DNA of 64,000 bases from CAWJPY01 sp963844865 (GTDB lineage Bacteria; Acidobacteriota; Thermoanaerobaculia; Thermoanaerobaculales; Sulfomarinibacteraceae): the NCBI GenBank assembly GCA_963844865.1, contig CAWJPY010000014.1:78296-142295 (forward strand), in the 5' to 3' direction. A program made the position numbers and the translations under genes. This document shows positions 17,888 through 26,889 of this stretch, one piece after another; positions within the stretch are counted from its first letter, which is position 1; the number at the start of each line of letters is the position of its first letter. The notes beneath the pieces are model-generated. The model saw nothing but the letters and a program-made list of their open reading frames with translations. It searched no databases and was not told the DNA's origin.

Positions 17888-18925
17888 ATGAGTCATCGCA
17901 CCGCGTGCATCGCCGCCGTGCTGGCATCCCTCCTCGTGGCCGCCGCCCTCGCAGCCGAGGACAGGCTCGCGGTGCTGGAGCTGTTTGGCCGGAAACAGTG
18001 CGGCAACTGCCAAGCGGCGGGGGAGACGCTGACCACGCTGCAGGCGCAGCTCGGCGCGCGAGCCATCCTTCTGGAGTACGACTACGACGCATATCGGAGC
18101 AGCCTCCGGGTCAACCGCTTCTGGCAGGCCGCCGGTTCCGCCGCCTACCTCCCCCTGGTGATGGTGGGCAGCGGGTACCGGACCAGCTCCGGGCCCGTCT
18201 CCTATGAACGCGTCTACCAGGGCCTCATCGACGACGAGCTGGCCCGGCCTCCCGAGGCCGCAGTGGTGGCCTACTTTCGACGATCGGGAGACACGCTCCG
18301 GGTGTACGTGCGCGCCGTCAACACCGGGTCCGAGATCCTGAGCCTCCGCGACCAGCCAACGCTGTGGGTCGTCGCCTGGGAGCGGCGGCCCATCGGCGTG
18401 AGCTCCGCCTTCGTCCGCGCCGCGCTGCCGTTGCCCCTGTCCGCGCCCCTCGCCCCGGGCGGCCGCGCCACTGCGGTGATCGACACGCCTCCGTTGCAGG
18501 GGGTGGACTGGAGCAGGATGGCGAGCCTCGCGCTCTTCGAGCGGTGGGTCGGCAACACCGAGAGCGGACACTACGACGCCCTCCAGGCCGCGGTCGCGTT
18601 GCCGGCGGCACTCGCCGTGACCCCGAGGCCGCTCACGCTGAGCGCCGGCGGGAGCGCCGCGCTGACCCTCGAAGGGCCGCACGTGCTGACCTGGACCGCG
18701 ACCAGCGACGTGGACTGGCTGCAGGTGGAGCCCTCGAGCGGCACGCTCCCCGCCTCCCCCACCGTGAGCCTCGCGCCTGGACGCGGGCCCGTCGGTGCGG
18801 CGGCGGGCACTCTGCGCATCGAGGCAACGGGCGACGGGATGACCTTCGCACAGTCCGTGCAGGTCGCCGTTCAAGCCGCCCCACCGCGCTCCGCGGAACG
18901 CCGGCTCCGTCCTTCCGGGCGCTGA
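17888..18925 (+). CDS. Exported thioredoxin-like protein with C-terminal BACON-like domain (copy 1)
   Basis: 345 residues; ATG after GGAGAGGAAC. Signal peptide (VLASLLVAAALAAE), then a thioredoxin-like fold start: VLELFGRKQCGNC with a CxxC pair at Cys38 and Cys41, and LEYDYDAYRSS. A cis-proline-type loop is suggested by YLPLVMVGSG. A middle beta domain follows, and the last ~90 residues look like a BACON-type Ig-like domain (TATSDVDWLQVEPSSGTLPA). Tandem with a paralogue at 19002 that shares roughly half its residues. A periplasmic or extracellular redox role is inferred; substrate unknown. Confidence 0.75.
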   Translation: MSHRTACIAAVLASLLVAAALAAEDRLAVLELFGRKQCGNCQAAGETLTTLQAQLGARAILLEYDYDAYRSSLRVNRFWQAAGSAAYLPLVMVGSGYRTSSGPVSYERVYQGLIDDELARPPEAAVVAYFRRSGDTLRVYVRAVNTGSEILSLRDQPTLWVVAWERRPIGVSSAFVRAALPLPLSAPLAPGGRATAVIDTPPLQGVDWSRMASLALFERWVGNTESGHYDALQAAVALPAALAVTPRPLTLSAGGSAALTLEGPHVLTWTATSDVDWLQVEPSSGTLPASPTVSLAPGRGPVGAAAGTLRIEATGDGMTFAQSVQVAVQAAPPRSAERRLRPSGR

Positions 18926-19001
18926 CGGGCCGCGTGGAGCCACAGGAGGGGGGTGGGCACCTTGGCGGTGCCGGCGCGGAGGCGTAGTATCGGGATCGAC
19001 C

Positions 19002-20045
19002 ATGGTGCGCACACAACGCCGCATCGCCGTGACACTCATGCTGCTCCTCGTCGCAGGACCGCTGGCCGCCCAGGATCGCTTCGGGGTGCTGGAGTTCTTC
19101 GGCCGACTCGGCTGCCCGAGCTGCGAGGAGGCGGGAGCCGCCATCCGCCCGCTGCAGACCGAGCTCGCCGGCCGAGCGGTGCTCCTGGAGTACGACTACG
19201 ACACCTTCAGCCAGAGCAAGCGGATCGCGCGCTTCTGGGCGGCGCAGGACTCGGCCGTCCTCCCTCTGGTGATGGTGGGCAGCGGCAACTGGACGACCTC
19301 GGGTGCGCGGACCACCACCATCTATCGGAACATGGTCGAACACGAGCTCGCCCGGCCAGCGGCCGCCGCGGTGAGCGCGTACTCGCGCCAGGTGGGGGAC
19401 GCTCTGCGCGTCTACGTTCGCGCCCAGTACACCGGAGATGAGGACCTCACTGCCGCGGACGACCCCACACTGTGGCTGATCGTCTGGGAGAACCGATCCA
19501 TCGGCATCACCCGGACGTGGGTACGGGCCGCGGGATCGAAAGCACTGCCTCCAGGATTTGCTCGCGGGGCCGTGGTCGGCATGGTCCTCGACACGCCACC
19601 CTCCGTCGGCCTCGACTGGGGGACGGTGCAGAGCCTCGCCCTGGTCGAGCGTGGAGTCGGCGAGACCGAAGTGTCCGGCCTGAGGCGCTACGACGCCCTC
19701 CAGGCGGCAGTCGCCCTGCCGGCGACCCTCACCGCCGCCCCCGACCGCCTCGCGCTCGGCGCCGCCCGACCCCAAGGATCCGTGGCCCTGGATGGACCCC
19801 ATGTGCTGACCTGGGTCGCCACCACCGACGTCGAGTGGCTCCGCGTCGACCCCGCCAGCGGCACCGTGCCGGGCTCCCCGACAGTCAGCCTGGTGGACGA
19901 GCTGCGGCCTAGTGTGCCCGCGACCGGCACCGTCCACATCGAGGCATCGGGCGACGGCATGACCTTCGCCACCACGGTCACCGTGGGGGTGAGCACCACC
20001 ACCCCGCGGCGCGCCGGGAACCGCCTCCGCCCTACTGTCGATTGA
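19002..20045 (+). CDS. Exported thioredoxin-like protein with C-terminal BACON-like domain (copy 2)
   Basis: 347 residues, same architecture as the preceding gene: signal peptide ending AGPLAAQ, VLEFFGRLGCPSC with the CxxC at exactly the same positions (Cys38, Cys41), LEYDYDTFSQS, LPLVMVGSG, a middle domain, and a BACON-like end (TTDVEWLRVDPASGTVPGS). The tandem arrangement points to local gene duplication; the two inner CxxC residues differ (GN versus PS), so redox potentials may differ. Its last 14 bases overlap the end of the convergent racemase-like gene. Confidence 0.75.
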   Translation: MVRTQRRIAVTLMLLLVAGPLAAQDRFGVLEFFGRLGCPSCEEAGAAIRPLQTELAGRAVLLEYDYDTFSQSKRIARFWAAQDSAVLPLVMVGSGNWTTSGARTTTIYRNMVEHELARPAAAAVSAYSRQVGDALRVYVRAQYTGDEDLTAADDPTLWLIVWENRSIGITRTWVRAAGSKALPPGFARGAVVGMVLDTPPSVGLDWGTVQSLALVERGVGETEVSGLRRYDALQAAVALPATLTAAPDRLALGAARPQGSVALDGPHVLTWVATTDVEWLRVDPASGTVPGSPTVSLVDELRPSVPATGTVHIEASGDGMTFATTVTVGVSTTTPRRAGNRLRPTVD

Positions 20046-21417
20046 CCGCCATCGGGTACTGGACGATCCCCACCGTGGCGTGAGGGCCGTGGATGGCCCG
20101 GGCCCGCTCGATGGCCTCGTCCACGGTGCCGGTGGGGACGAACCCCAGGTGCTCCACCAGCTCCGGCGCCTCCCCGTGGGCCACGAACACCTGCCCGGCG
20201 TGGCGGAGGCGCTTGAGGGGGTAGGTCGCCATGATCCCGTGCACCGGGTGGAAGCCGAAGCGGTGCCGGTAGGCGTCGATGTACTCCGAGCGGTGGGCGA
20301 ACTCCTCCTGGTAGCGGTCGCGGATCTCGTACGGGTCCCGCGTCCGGGGCAGGATCCGCTCCCAGACCTCCCGGTACGATGGGTGATGCACCTCGTCCCA
20401 GCGGTCCGGGCACGGGCTGGCGAGCACCACCGAGCACCCCGGCTTGCCGAGCCCCTCGATGACCCCTCCGAGGTAGCCGAGGCCCGTGGAGACCAAGGTC
20501 AACAGCGGGTTCATCTCCGCGAAGGCCGCATACGGGCTCCACTCGGGAACGCCGTAGCAGACGATGTCCACCTTCTCCGCCATCAAGGCGCGCCGGGACG
20601 TGCTCTTCTCCTTCATCAAGGAGAGCACCTCGGCGCGGGTGGCGCCCACGCTGCCCGCCCACATCCCGCCCACCTCCAGCGGGTTGGCCAGCACGGTCTC
20701 CACCTTGAAGAAGTGATCCGCCCCGAGGCGTTCCTCGCACACCGCCCCCATCTCGTCCAGGATCTCGTGCATGGCGTTCTTCTCGACCGACATGGACATG
20801 GCGTCGGGGGTGTGGTGATGACGGATCGAGCTGTAGGTGGAGAGCCCCACGCAGATCGACTTCCAGCCGCCGTTGAAGGCCCGCCAGCAGACCGTGTTGA
20901 GGTAGATGCAGAGGTCCGTCTCCACCGCCCGCCGGTTGAGGTCGACGCCGTGGCCGCGCGGGGTCTGGCCGAGGAAGATCATGTTGGCCAGGTCCTCGGC
21001 GTCGTGGCAGCACAGGCGGCCGGCGAAGCGCTCCACGAGAGGCCGACCGATGGTCTTCGCCAGCTCGTCCGCGGTGAACTGGCGGTGGAGGGCGTTGGCG
21101 GCCACGAGGGTGATGTCCTTGTCGGCGACCCCGCCCGCGGCGAGCTGAGCGATGATCTCTCCGAGCCCGACCTCCCACACCGGGGCGTAGCAGGGCACCG
21201 TCGGGTCGTCGAACGCGATGGTCACCTTCGAGCCCGGGCGCACCATCTCCGCCAGAGGGGGCCGATCCAGGGGTTGCTCGAGGGCTTCGCGGACCGTCGC
21301 ACGCAGGTCGGCCACCGGCTCCATGGGCAGTCCGACCCCTTGCTCCACCACCCAGGTGTCGTCGTCCAGGGACACGGGCACCATGCGCCGTCCGCACACC
21401 AGCTCCGCCTGAGCCAT
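20032..21417 (-). CDS. LarA-like nickel-pincer-dependent racemase/epimerase family protein
   Basis: 461 residues; start ATG 21417 with GGGAGGCGACC. N-terminal DUF2088 domain with FDDPT, ANALHRQFTADEL (family His and Glu), then the conserved GGWKSICVGLSTYSSIRHHH, where the Lys and His residues correspond to the cofactor-binding Lys and catalytic His of lactate racemase LarA. The C-terminal half contains YCGVPEW-like and GxLGGxIEGLGKPG elements. Homologues racemise or epimerise 2-hydroxy acids using a nickel-pincer nucleotide made by LarB, LarC and LarE, none of which is in this window. Substrate unknown. Confidence 0.78.
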   Translation of the reverse strand: MAQAELVCGRRMVPVSLDDDTWVVEQGVGLPMEPVADLRATVREALEQPLDRPPLAEMVRPGSKVTIAFDDPTVPCYAPVWEVGLGEIIAQLAAGGVADKDITLVAANALHRQFTADELAKTIGRPLVERFAGRLCCHDAEDLANMIFLGQTPRGHGVDLNRRAVETDLCIYLNTVCWRAFNGGWKSICVGLSTYSSIRHHHTPDAMSMSVEKNAMHEILDEMGAVCEERLGADHFFKVETVLANPLEVGGMWAGSVGATRAEVLSLMKEKSTSRRALMAEKVDIVCYGVPEWSPYAAFAEMNPLLTLVSTGLGYLGGVIEGLGKPGCSVVLASPCPDRWDEVHHPSYREVWERILPRTRDPYEIRDRYQEEFAHRSEYIDAYRHRFGFHPVHGIMATYPLKRLRHAGQVFVAHGEAPELVEHLGFVPTGTVDEAIERARAIHGPHATVGIVQYPMAVNRQ

Positions 21418-21690
21418 GGTCGCCTCCCGAGATGTCTGTGAGTCCAGGATACGTCAAACCCGACCATCGTGCAGGGGGGCGGGAGATCCCCCACCCGGCT
21501 CGAGGCCGGCTCGTCGCCGCGGGTCCCGACCGGCCCTGCCACGTCGGGTCCGGCGCCGTGACTCGAACGCCGTCCGAGTTCCGTGACGCGACACCGTTGT
21601 CAGCGGCAGCGATCCGTGGCACCCGGCAGCGGCGCCCGCGCGGCCGGGCGGGACCGCTCGGCCGTCCATGAGCTGGGATACACTCGGGCA

Positions 21691-22473
21691 ATGGCCGGGC
21701 AGGTTCGGATCGAGGTGGAGGGTGCACTCGGCCGGATCGTGTTCGACCACCCCGAGCGGCGCAACGCCCTCACTCCCGCCATGTGGAGCGGGCTCGCGGA
21801 GGCCGCACGCCGCCTGGCCGCCGCCGACGAGGTCCGGGTGGTCGTCATGCGCGGGGCGGGCGAGGAGGCCTTCGTCTCCGGCGCCGACATCTCCCGCTTC
21901 GACCACGCCTCGGGCGGCGCCACCGCGGCGGCCATCGAGCGCGACACCGGCGATGCCTTCCGCGCCCTCGGCGAGCTCGACAAGCCTCTCATCGCCCTCG
22001 TTCACGGCTTCTGCGTCGGCGGCGGTGTGGCCATCGCCGTCGCCGCCGACCTCCGCTACGCCTCCGACGACGCCGTCTTCGCCATACCGGCCGCGCGCCT
22101 CGGCGTGGCCTACGACATCGACCTCGTCCGGGACCTCGTCCTGACGGTCGGCGAGCCCCACGCCAAGGAGATCCTGTTCACCGGCAACCGCTACCCGGCC
22201 AGGGAGGCCCTCGCCATGGGCCTCGTCAACCGGGTGCTCAACAAGGACAAGCTCGACGGCTACGTGGAGGAGCTCGCAGGGCGCATCGCCGCCAATGCCC
22301 CCCTGACCCTCCGCAGCCTCAAGATCGCCTGCCGCGAGCTGCGCCGCCCCCCCGGGGAGCGGGATGTGGACCGCGTGCGGGCGGCCATGGCGGCGTGCTT
22401 TGCAAGCGACGACTTCTCCGAGGGCGTGACCGCGTTCCTGCACAAGCGCGACCCGCATTTCAAGGGGCGCTAG
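21691..22473 (+). CDS. Crotonase-superfamily (enoyl-CoA hydratase-like) protein lacking both catalytic glutamates
   Basis: 260 residues from ATG 21691. Crotonase features: HPERRNALTPAMW, oxyanion-hole segment EEAFVSGADISRF, and GFCVGGGVAIAVAADLRYAS plus FAIPAARLGV. In classical hydratases the GGG segment continues with a Glu (GGGxE) and the second segment reads P-E-x-x-L-G; here both Glu positions are Ala (GGGVAIA, IPAARLG). The protein therefore probably is not a simple hydratase; isomerase, hydrolase, decarboxylase or other crotonase chemistry is possible. Flanked by oppositely oriented sugar/hydroxy-acid-type enzymes. Confidence 0.82.
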   Translation: MAGQVRIEVEGALGRIVFDHPERRNALTPAMWSGLAEAARRLAAADEVRVVVMRGAGEEAFVSGADISRFDHASGGATAAAIERDTGDAFRALGELDKPLIALVHGFCVGGGVAIAVAADLRYASDDAVFAIPAARLGVAYDIDLVRDLVLTVGEPHAKEILFTGNRYPAREALAMGLVNRVLNKDKLDGYVEELAGRIAANAPLTLRSLKIACRELRRPPGERDVDRVRAAMAACFASDDFSEGVTAFLHKRDPHFKGR

Positions 22474-22650
22474 CCCCCCCTGGTGACGGCGTCAGCGAGC
22501 AGGGTGGATCTGACGGCGAAAGGCGTGAGGACTGCCGGGACGGGTGCCGACGCTGATCGCCGCCACAGTCGCCGCCCACTGTCACTGCCTCCGGACCCTG
22601 ATCGCTGTCGCAGGCGCTCGGACGATCGCGCCGACCTGCTCCGGGAGCTC

Positions 22651-23685
22651 TCAGGCTGGGACCCCGTGGGGGTAGAGCAGGACCTTCACCGCCTCCGTGC
22701 CCTCCGCCATCAGCCGGAACCCCTCCCCCGCCCGCTCCAGGGGCAGGCGATGGGTCACGAGCCGGGCGACGTCGATGGCGCGTCCGGCGAGGATCCGGAT
22801 GGCCTCCTCCAGATCCGCGGGGGCCGCCGCGTAGGAGGACATGACCGTGATGGAGTTGCGCCAGAAGGAGTTGATGGGGATGGTGAGATCCATCCCGGGC
22901 GCGGTGGTGGCGAAGCAGAGCACCGTCCCCGCCCGGTCCACGGCCTCCATGGCGTCGGCGAAGGCGCTCTCCGCGCCGGTGCACACGATGACCAGGTCCG
23001 CCCCCCTGCCGCGGTTGCACTCCTTGAGCAGGGCGGGCACGTCGTTCCGGGCATCGATGACGTCGTCGGCGCCCAAGGAGAGGGCGCGCTCCAGCTTGGA
23101 GGGCACCACGTCCGTGGCGATGACCCGCTCCGCGCCCACCGACCGGGCCAGCATGAGGTGGAGCAGGCCCGAGATGCCGCTGCCCATGATCAGCACCGTG
23201 CGGCCCACGCATCCGCCGGCCGCCCGCTGGCCCCTGATCACGCACCCCAGGGGCTCGATGAAGGTGCCGTCGTCGAAGGACATGCCGTTGGGCAGGACGA
23301 AGGTCCCGGTCTGCACGTTCACGGCGGGCACCCGTACATACTCCGCGAACCCACCGGGGTCGAAGTTGGTGGTGTGCAGCATCTCGCACACGGTCTGGTT
23401 CCCGGCCAGGCAGTAGCGGCAGGTGTTGCAGGGGACGTGGTGGGAGACGAACACCCGATCGCCGACCGCGAAGCCCTGGACCTCGCGACCCACCTCTGCC
23501 ACCGTGCCGGCGATCTCGTGCCCGAGCACCAGGGGCGCCTTGCGCAGCCGGTACCACTCCAGGAGGTCGCTGCCGCAGATACCGCTGGCCACGATCTTGA
23601 CCAGGAGCTCGCCGGGTCCGATCACGGGCCGCGGGACCTCCTCGATCCTGACGTCTCGATTGTTGTAGTACACGGCGGCCCGCAT
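22651..23685 (-). CDS. Zinc-dependent alcohol/polyol dehydrogenase (MDR family)
   Basis: 344 residues from ATG 23685 (GAAGGAG upstream). Catalytic zinc ligands Cys37 (GICGSD) and GHE at His56-Glu57; structural zinc Cys86, 89, 92 and 100 (CNTCRYCLAGNQTVC). Rossmann motif VLIMGSGISGLLHLMLA, and GADDVIDARND. Related to threonine, sorbitol or galactitol-type dehydrogenases that oxidise an alcohol with NAD(P). The aldolase gene ends 23 bases upstream on the same strand, so the two probably form an operon acting on one sugar-like substrate, oxidation followed by cleavage or the reverse. Confidence 0.88.
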   Translation of the reverse strand: MRAAVYYNNRDVRIEEVPRPVIGPGELLVKIVASGICGSDLLEWYRLRKAPLVLGHEIAGTVAEVGREVQGFAVGDRVFVSHHVPCNTCRYCLAGNQTVCEMLHTTNFDPGGFAEYVRVPAVNVQTGTFVLPNGMSFDDGTFIEPLGCVIRGQRAAGGCVGRTVLIMGSGISGLLHLMLARSVGAERVIATDVVPSKLERALSLGADDVIDARNDVPALLKECNRGRGADLVIVCTGAESAFADAMEAVDRAGTVLCFATTAPGMDLTIPINSFWRNSITVMSSYAAAPADLEEAIRILAGRAIDVARLVTHRLPLERAGEGFRLMAEGTEAVKVLLYPHGVPA

Positions 23686-23708
23686 GGCACGCGCTCCTTC
23701 GGCGTTCC

Positions 23709-24494
23709 TCAGCCCCGCTCGGCCTCGAAGACGGCCACCGCGTCGGCCGGCGTCGCCCCCCCGTGGACCACCTCGTGCAGCGCCTTCATCATCGCCACCG
23801 GGTGCTGGTGCTGCCACACGTTGCGGCCCAGGTTGATGCCGATGGCGCCCTTTCGGATGCCATCGTGCACGAACTCGAAGACCTCTCTCTCGGTCTCGCA
23901 GCGAGGCCCGCCGGCCATCACCACCGGCACCGGGCAGCCCTCCACGACCTCCTCGAAGCCCTCGCACCAGTAGGTTTTCACCACCGCCGCCCCGAGCTCG
24001 GCGCAGATCCTCGCGCACAACGCCAGGTAGCGGGCGTCCCGCTTCTCCAGCTCCTTGCCCACCGCGGTCACCGCCATCACGGGGATGCCGTAGTCCTCGC
24101 AGTCGTTGACCATGGCGGACAGGTTCTCCAGGGTCTGGCGCTCATAGGAGGTGCCGATGAAGACCGAGACGCCCACCGCGGCGACATTGAGGCGGATCAC
24201 CTCCTCGATGGAGGTGGTCAGGGACTCGTCGGCCAGATCTCCTCCCACCACGCTCGTGCACCCCGAGACCCTGAGGATGATAGGCACCCCGGCGTGCGGG
24301 TCGACGGAGCTCCGCAGCACCCCGCGGGTGACGAACAGGGCGTCGGCATACGGCAGCAGCGGCTCGATCGTCTCCCCCGGCCTCTCCAGGCAGCGGGTGG
24401 GACCCAGGAAGTACCCGTGGTCGATGGGCAGGAAGAAGCACCTGCCGTCCCCCTTGATGACCTGCGCCAGCCGGTTCTCCTTGCCCCAGTCCAT
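23709..24494 (-). CDS. DhnA/LsrF-type class I aldolase or thiolase
   Basis: 261 residues, start ATG 24494. Class I (Schiff-base) barrel of the DeoC/LacD/LsrF superfamily: FFLPIDHGYFLGP near the N-terminus, ILRVSGCTSVVG, AAVGVSVFIGTSYE, AVVKTYWCEGFEEVV with the probable Schiff-base Lys in KTYW, VVMAGGPRCE, and IGINLGRNVWQH phosphate-binding segment. LsrF acts on the AI-2 breakdown product; DhnA-type enzymes include fructose-bisphosphate aldolase and aminodideoxyheptulosonate synthase. The exact reaction is undetermined. Co-oriented and 23 bases from the dehydrogenase gene. Confidence 0.82.
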   Translation of the reverse strand: MDWGKENRLAQVIKGDGRCFFLPIDHGYFLGPTRCLERPGETIEPLLPYADALFVTRGVLRSSVDPHAGVPIILRVSGCTSVVGGDLADESLTTSIEEVIRLNVAAVGVSVFIGTSYERQTLENLSAMVNDCEDYGIPVMAVTAVGKELEKRDARYLALCARICAELGAAVVKTYWCEGFEEVVEGCPVPVVMAGGPRCETEREVFEFVHDGIRKGAIGINLGRNVWQHQHPVAMMKALHEVVHGGATPADAVAVFEAERG

Positions 24495-24810
24495 GCGCCA
24501 CCTCCGCCGCCCTCGAAGGGCCTGGCTCGCCGCTGACGAGCCCCCGCATTGTAGCCCGGATTCGCGGGGTTGCCCGGCCCGCCGGGGCGCACCACGGCGG
24601 TCGGTCCCGAGCAGCGAAAGGACAGTGGCGGCGCGATCGTCCTCGAGATACAATGCTGATGGGCATCTGTACTCACCCTGGACACGCGGCAACCTGGAAG
24701 AACTCCGTCGTCGTTCACGGAACTGGTGGGTCGGCGCCGTGTAGGCTGTCGTCCCGGGCACGACTTCGGCAGGACTAGCGGCGGGCAACTGTCCGAGAGG
24801 AGGTCCGATC
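24495..24810 (+). other. Intergenic region, no gene recognised
   Basis: This 316-base divergent spacer between the aldolase gene and the S74-domain gene shows no convincing open frame or RNA gene. It contains a possible -10 box TACAAT near 24650 and GAGAGGAGG just before the downstream start codon. Confidence 0.5.
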
Positions 24811-26370
24811 ATGTGCACTCGAGCGCTGCGCATCGGTCTGGCAACCCTGGCGTCCTGTGTCGTCCTCCTTCCCGAGGCGACCGCTCAGCAGGTGTCCCTG
24901 ACCCGACAACCGGGAACCGTCGAGGTCCGCTCTCCGGAGCAGGTCGCATGGCAGACGGCGTTCCCCTGGCAGAGCGCCACGATCACGGTGTCCGGCCCTC
25001 CCGGCATGACAACGTGGACGATTCCGGCGGGGGGGAGCCTGGCCGTCGCGGTCCAGGACCTCGCGGTCTGGGCTCTCCTCGCGGGCACCACCGCCGACGG
25101 GCCCTACAACTACGAGATCCGCTTCACTCCGGTCCTCGACGCTGCCCAGAAGGACGAGCTGCTCCACCGCCGGTCCGCGGCCGACGGCGGCCAACCGCTC
25201 GATGCCGATGTGTTTTCGCTCCCGACATTTACCGGCACCGTGCGAGTGGACGGCGGCAGGATCGTCGGCGCCGACGCGTCGCAGGCCGAAGCCGCGACCG
25301 CCAAGGACGTGCTTCACTACGACGACGTGATCATCACCGGAGCGCTGTGTGTGGGCTTCGACTGCGCCAACGGCGAGTCCTTCGGCTACTGCACCTCCAA
25401 GCTCAAGGAGAACAACCTCCAGCTCTGCTTCGAGGACACCAGCGTCGGCACCTTCCCCACCAACGACTGGAAGATTCAGATCAACGACACGACTAGCGGC
25501 GGCGCGAGCTATTTCGCCATCTGGGACACCGACGGCGGCGTGAAGCCCTTCGTCATCGAGGCCGGCGCCCCGGCCGCCTCCCTGTACGTGGAGGACTACG
25601 GACGGGTCGGGCTCGGCACCACGGTCCCCTACACCGAGCTGCACATCGCGGATGGGGACTCCCCGACGGTCCGCCTTGATCAGGACGGCAGCTCCGGCTG
25701 GGCCCCACAGGCGTGGGACCTGCTCGGCAACGAGACCAACTTCTTCATCCGCGATGTCACCAACGGTTCGAAGCTGCCGTTCCGGATCCAGCCGAACACG
25801 CCCAGCAACACCGTGACCATGCGTTCTACGGGTAACGTGGGCATCGGAACCTGGTCGCCGGCGGCGCCGCTGGAGATCGAGACGACAGGTCGTGACGCCG
25901 AGCTGCACCTCGACCGGACGGACGGCGGCGCCTGGTTCCTGAGAGCCGGCACCGACAACACCTTCACCATCGGCCAGCCCGGCGGAGCGACGCTGGTGAC
26001 CTTGAAGACGAGCGGGGCGGTGAAGACCGCCGGCCCCATCAGCGGTCTGTCCGATCGCAATGCCAAGCAGGGCTTCGAGCCCGTGGACCGGGTCCTCCTG
26101 CTGAGACGGCTGGCGGCCCTCGACGTCTCCGAGTGGAGCTTCATCTCCGAGGGCCCCGGCGTGCGCCACGTCGGCCCGACGGCGCAGGACTTCCGGGCCG
26201 CATTTGGCCTCGGTGACGACGACACCCACATCGCCCTGTCGGACCTGAGCGGCATCGCCCTGGCCGCGATCCAGGAGCTCACAGGGCGCCTCGAGGAGAA
26301 GGACCGCCAGATCGCCAGCCTCGAGAAACGGCTCGCGGCGCTGGAGGCGGTGATCCAGACGGCGCGCTGA
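24811..26370 (+). CDS. Exported fibre-like protein with C-terminal S74 intramolecular chaperone domain
   Basis: 519 residues, ATG after GAGAGGAGG. Signal peptide ending EATAQ. Beta-rich region with short repeats (GRVGLGTTVPYTELHIADG, GNVGIGTWSPAAPLEIETTG), characteristic of trimeric tail-fibre-like proteins. The last ~110 residues fit the peptidase S74 / endosialidase chaperone domain: GLSDRNAKQGFEPVDRVLLL with the catalytic-type Ser-Asp pair, HVGPTAQDFRAAFGLG, and a terminal coiled coil (GRLEEKDRQIASLEKRLAAL). Such domains assemble the trimer and cleave themselves off. No phage genes surround it, so a bacterial surface fibre is inferred. Confidence 0.8.
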   Translation: MCTRALRIGLATLASCVVLLPEATAQQVSLTRQPGTVEVRSPEQVAWQTAFPWQSATITVSGPPGMTTWTIPAGGSLAVAVQDLAVWALLAGTTADGPYNYEIRFTPVLDAAQKDELLHRRSAADGGQPLDADVFSLPTFTGTVRVDGGRIVGADASQAEAATAKDVLHYDDVIITGALCVGFDCANGESFGYCTSKLKENNLQLCFEDTSVGTFPTNDWKIQINDTTSGGASYFAIWDTDGGVKPFVIEAGAPAASLYVEDYGRVGLGTTVPYTELHIADGDSPTVRLDQDGSSGWAPQAWDLLGNETNFFIRDVTNGSKLPFRIQPNTPSNTVTMRSTGNVGIGTWSPAAPLEIETTGRDAELHLDRTDGGAWFLRAGTDNTFTIGQPGGATLVTLKTSGAVKTAGPISGLSDRNAKQGFEPVDRVLLLRRLAALDVSEWSFISEGPGVRHVGPTAQDFRAAFGLGDDDTHIALSDLSGIALAAIQELTGRLEEKDRQIASLEKRLAALEAVIQTAR

Positions 26371-26382
26371 GGAGACAACCTT

Positions 26383-26889
26383 TCAGAGCCTGGCGAGGGC
26401 CTCGCGCACGAAGGCGGGGAGGTCGCCCGGACCGCGGCTGCTCACGAGGTTGCCGTCCACGACCACCTCCTGGTCCAGGTAGGTGGCGCCCGCGTTCTTG
26501 ATGTCCTGGACGATCGACCTCCAACCGGTGAACTTCCGCCCCTCCAGGACCTGGGCCGTGATGAGGAGCTGGCCTGCGTGGCAGATGGCGAACACCGGCT
26601 TGCCGCTCTCCACAAACTCGCGGGCGAACTGCACCGGCTCCTCGTGCGCCCGGAGCTTGTCCGGCGAGTAGCCGCCGGGGATCAGCAGGGCGTCGAAATC
26701 CTCCACGGACACCTCGCCCACCGTCTTGTCGATCTTCACCTGAGTGCCGTTCTTCTTCCCGGTCACCGTCTTGCCCGCCTCCAGGCCCACGTGCACAAGG
26801 CTGTGTCCCTCGTCCTGGAACCTCTTGGCCGGCTCCGTGTACTCCACGTCCTCGAACATGTCGTCCATCAGGACCGCGACCTTGGCCAT
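26383..26889 (-). CDS. DJ-1/PfpI family protein
   Basis: 168 residues; ATG after GGAGG. Intact DJ-1/PfpI fold with the nucleophile elbow AICHAGQLL (Cys103, His104), upstream FDALLIPGGYSPDKLR, and the early Glu region. Members include stress-induced glyoxalase/deglycase-type proteins and intracellular PfpI-type proteases; the Cys-His pair with the Glu near residue 13 is the usual active site. Convergent with the S74 gene, whose stop lies 12 bases away. Confidence 0.9.
   Translation of the reverse strand: MAKVAVLMDDMFEDVEYTEPAKRFQDEGHSLVHVGLEAGKTVTGKKNGTQVKIDKTVGEVSVEDFDALLIPGGYSPDKLRAHEEPVQFAREFVESGKPVFAICHAGQLLITAQVLEGRKFTGWRSIVQDIKNAGATYLDQEVVVDGNLVSSRGPGDLPAFVREALARL

Noticed and set aside
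24811..26370. Prophage remnant, because of the S74 domain
   Set aside because: No capsid, tail, terminase or integrase genes are nearby and the protein has a Sec signal peptide.
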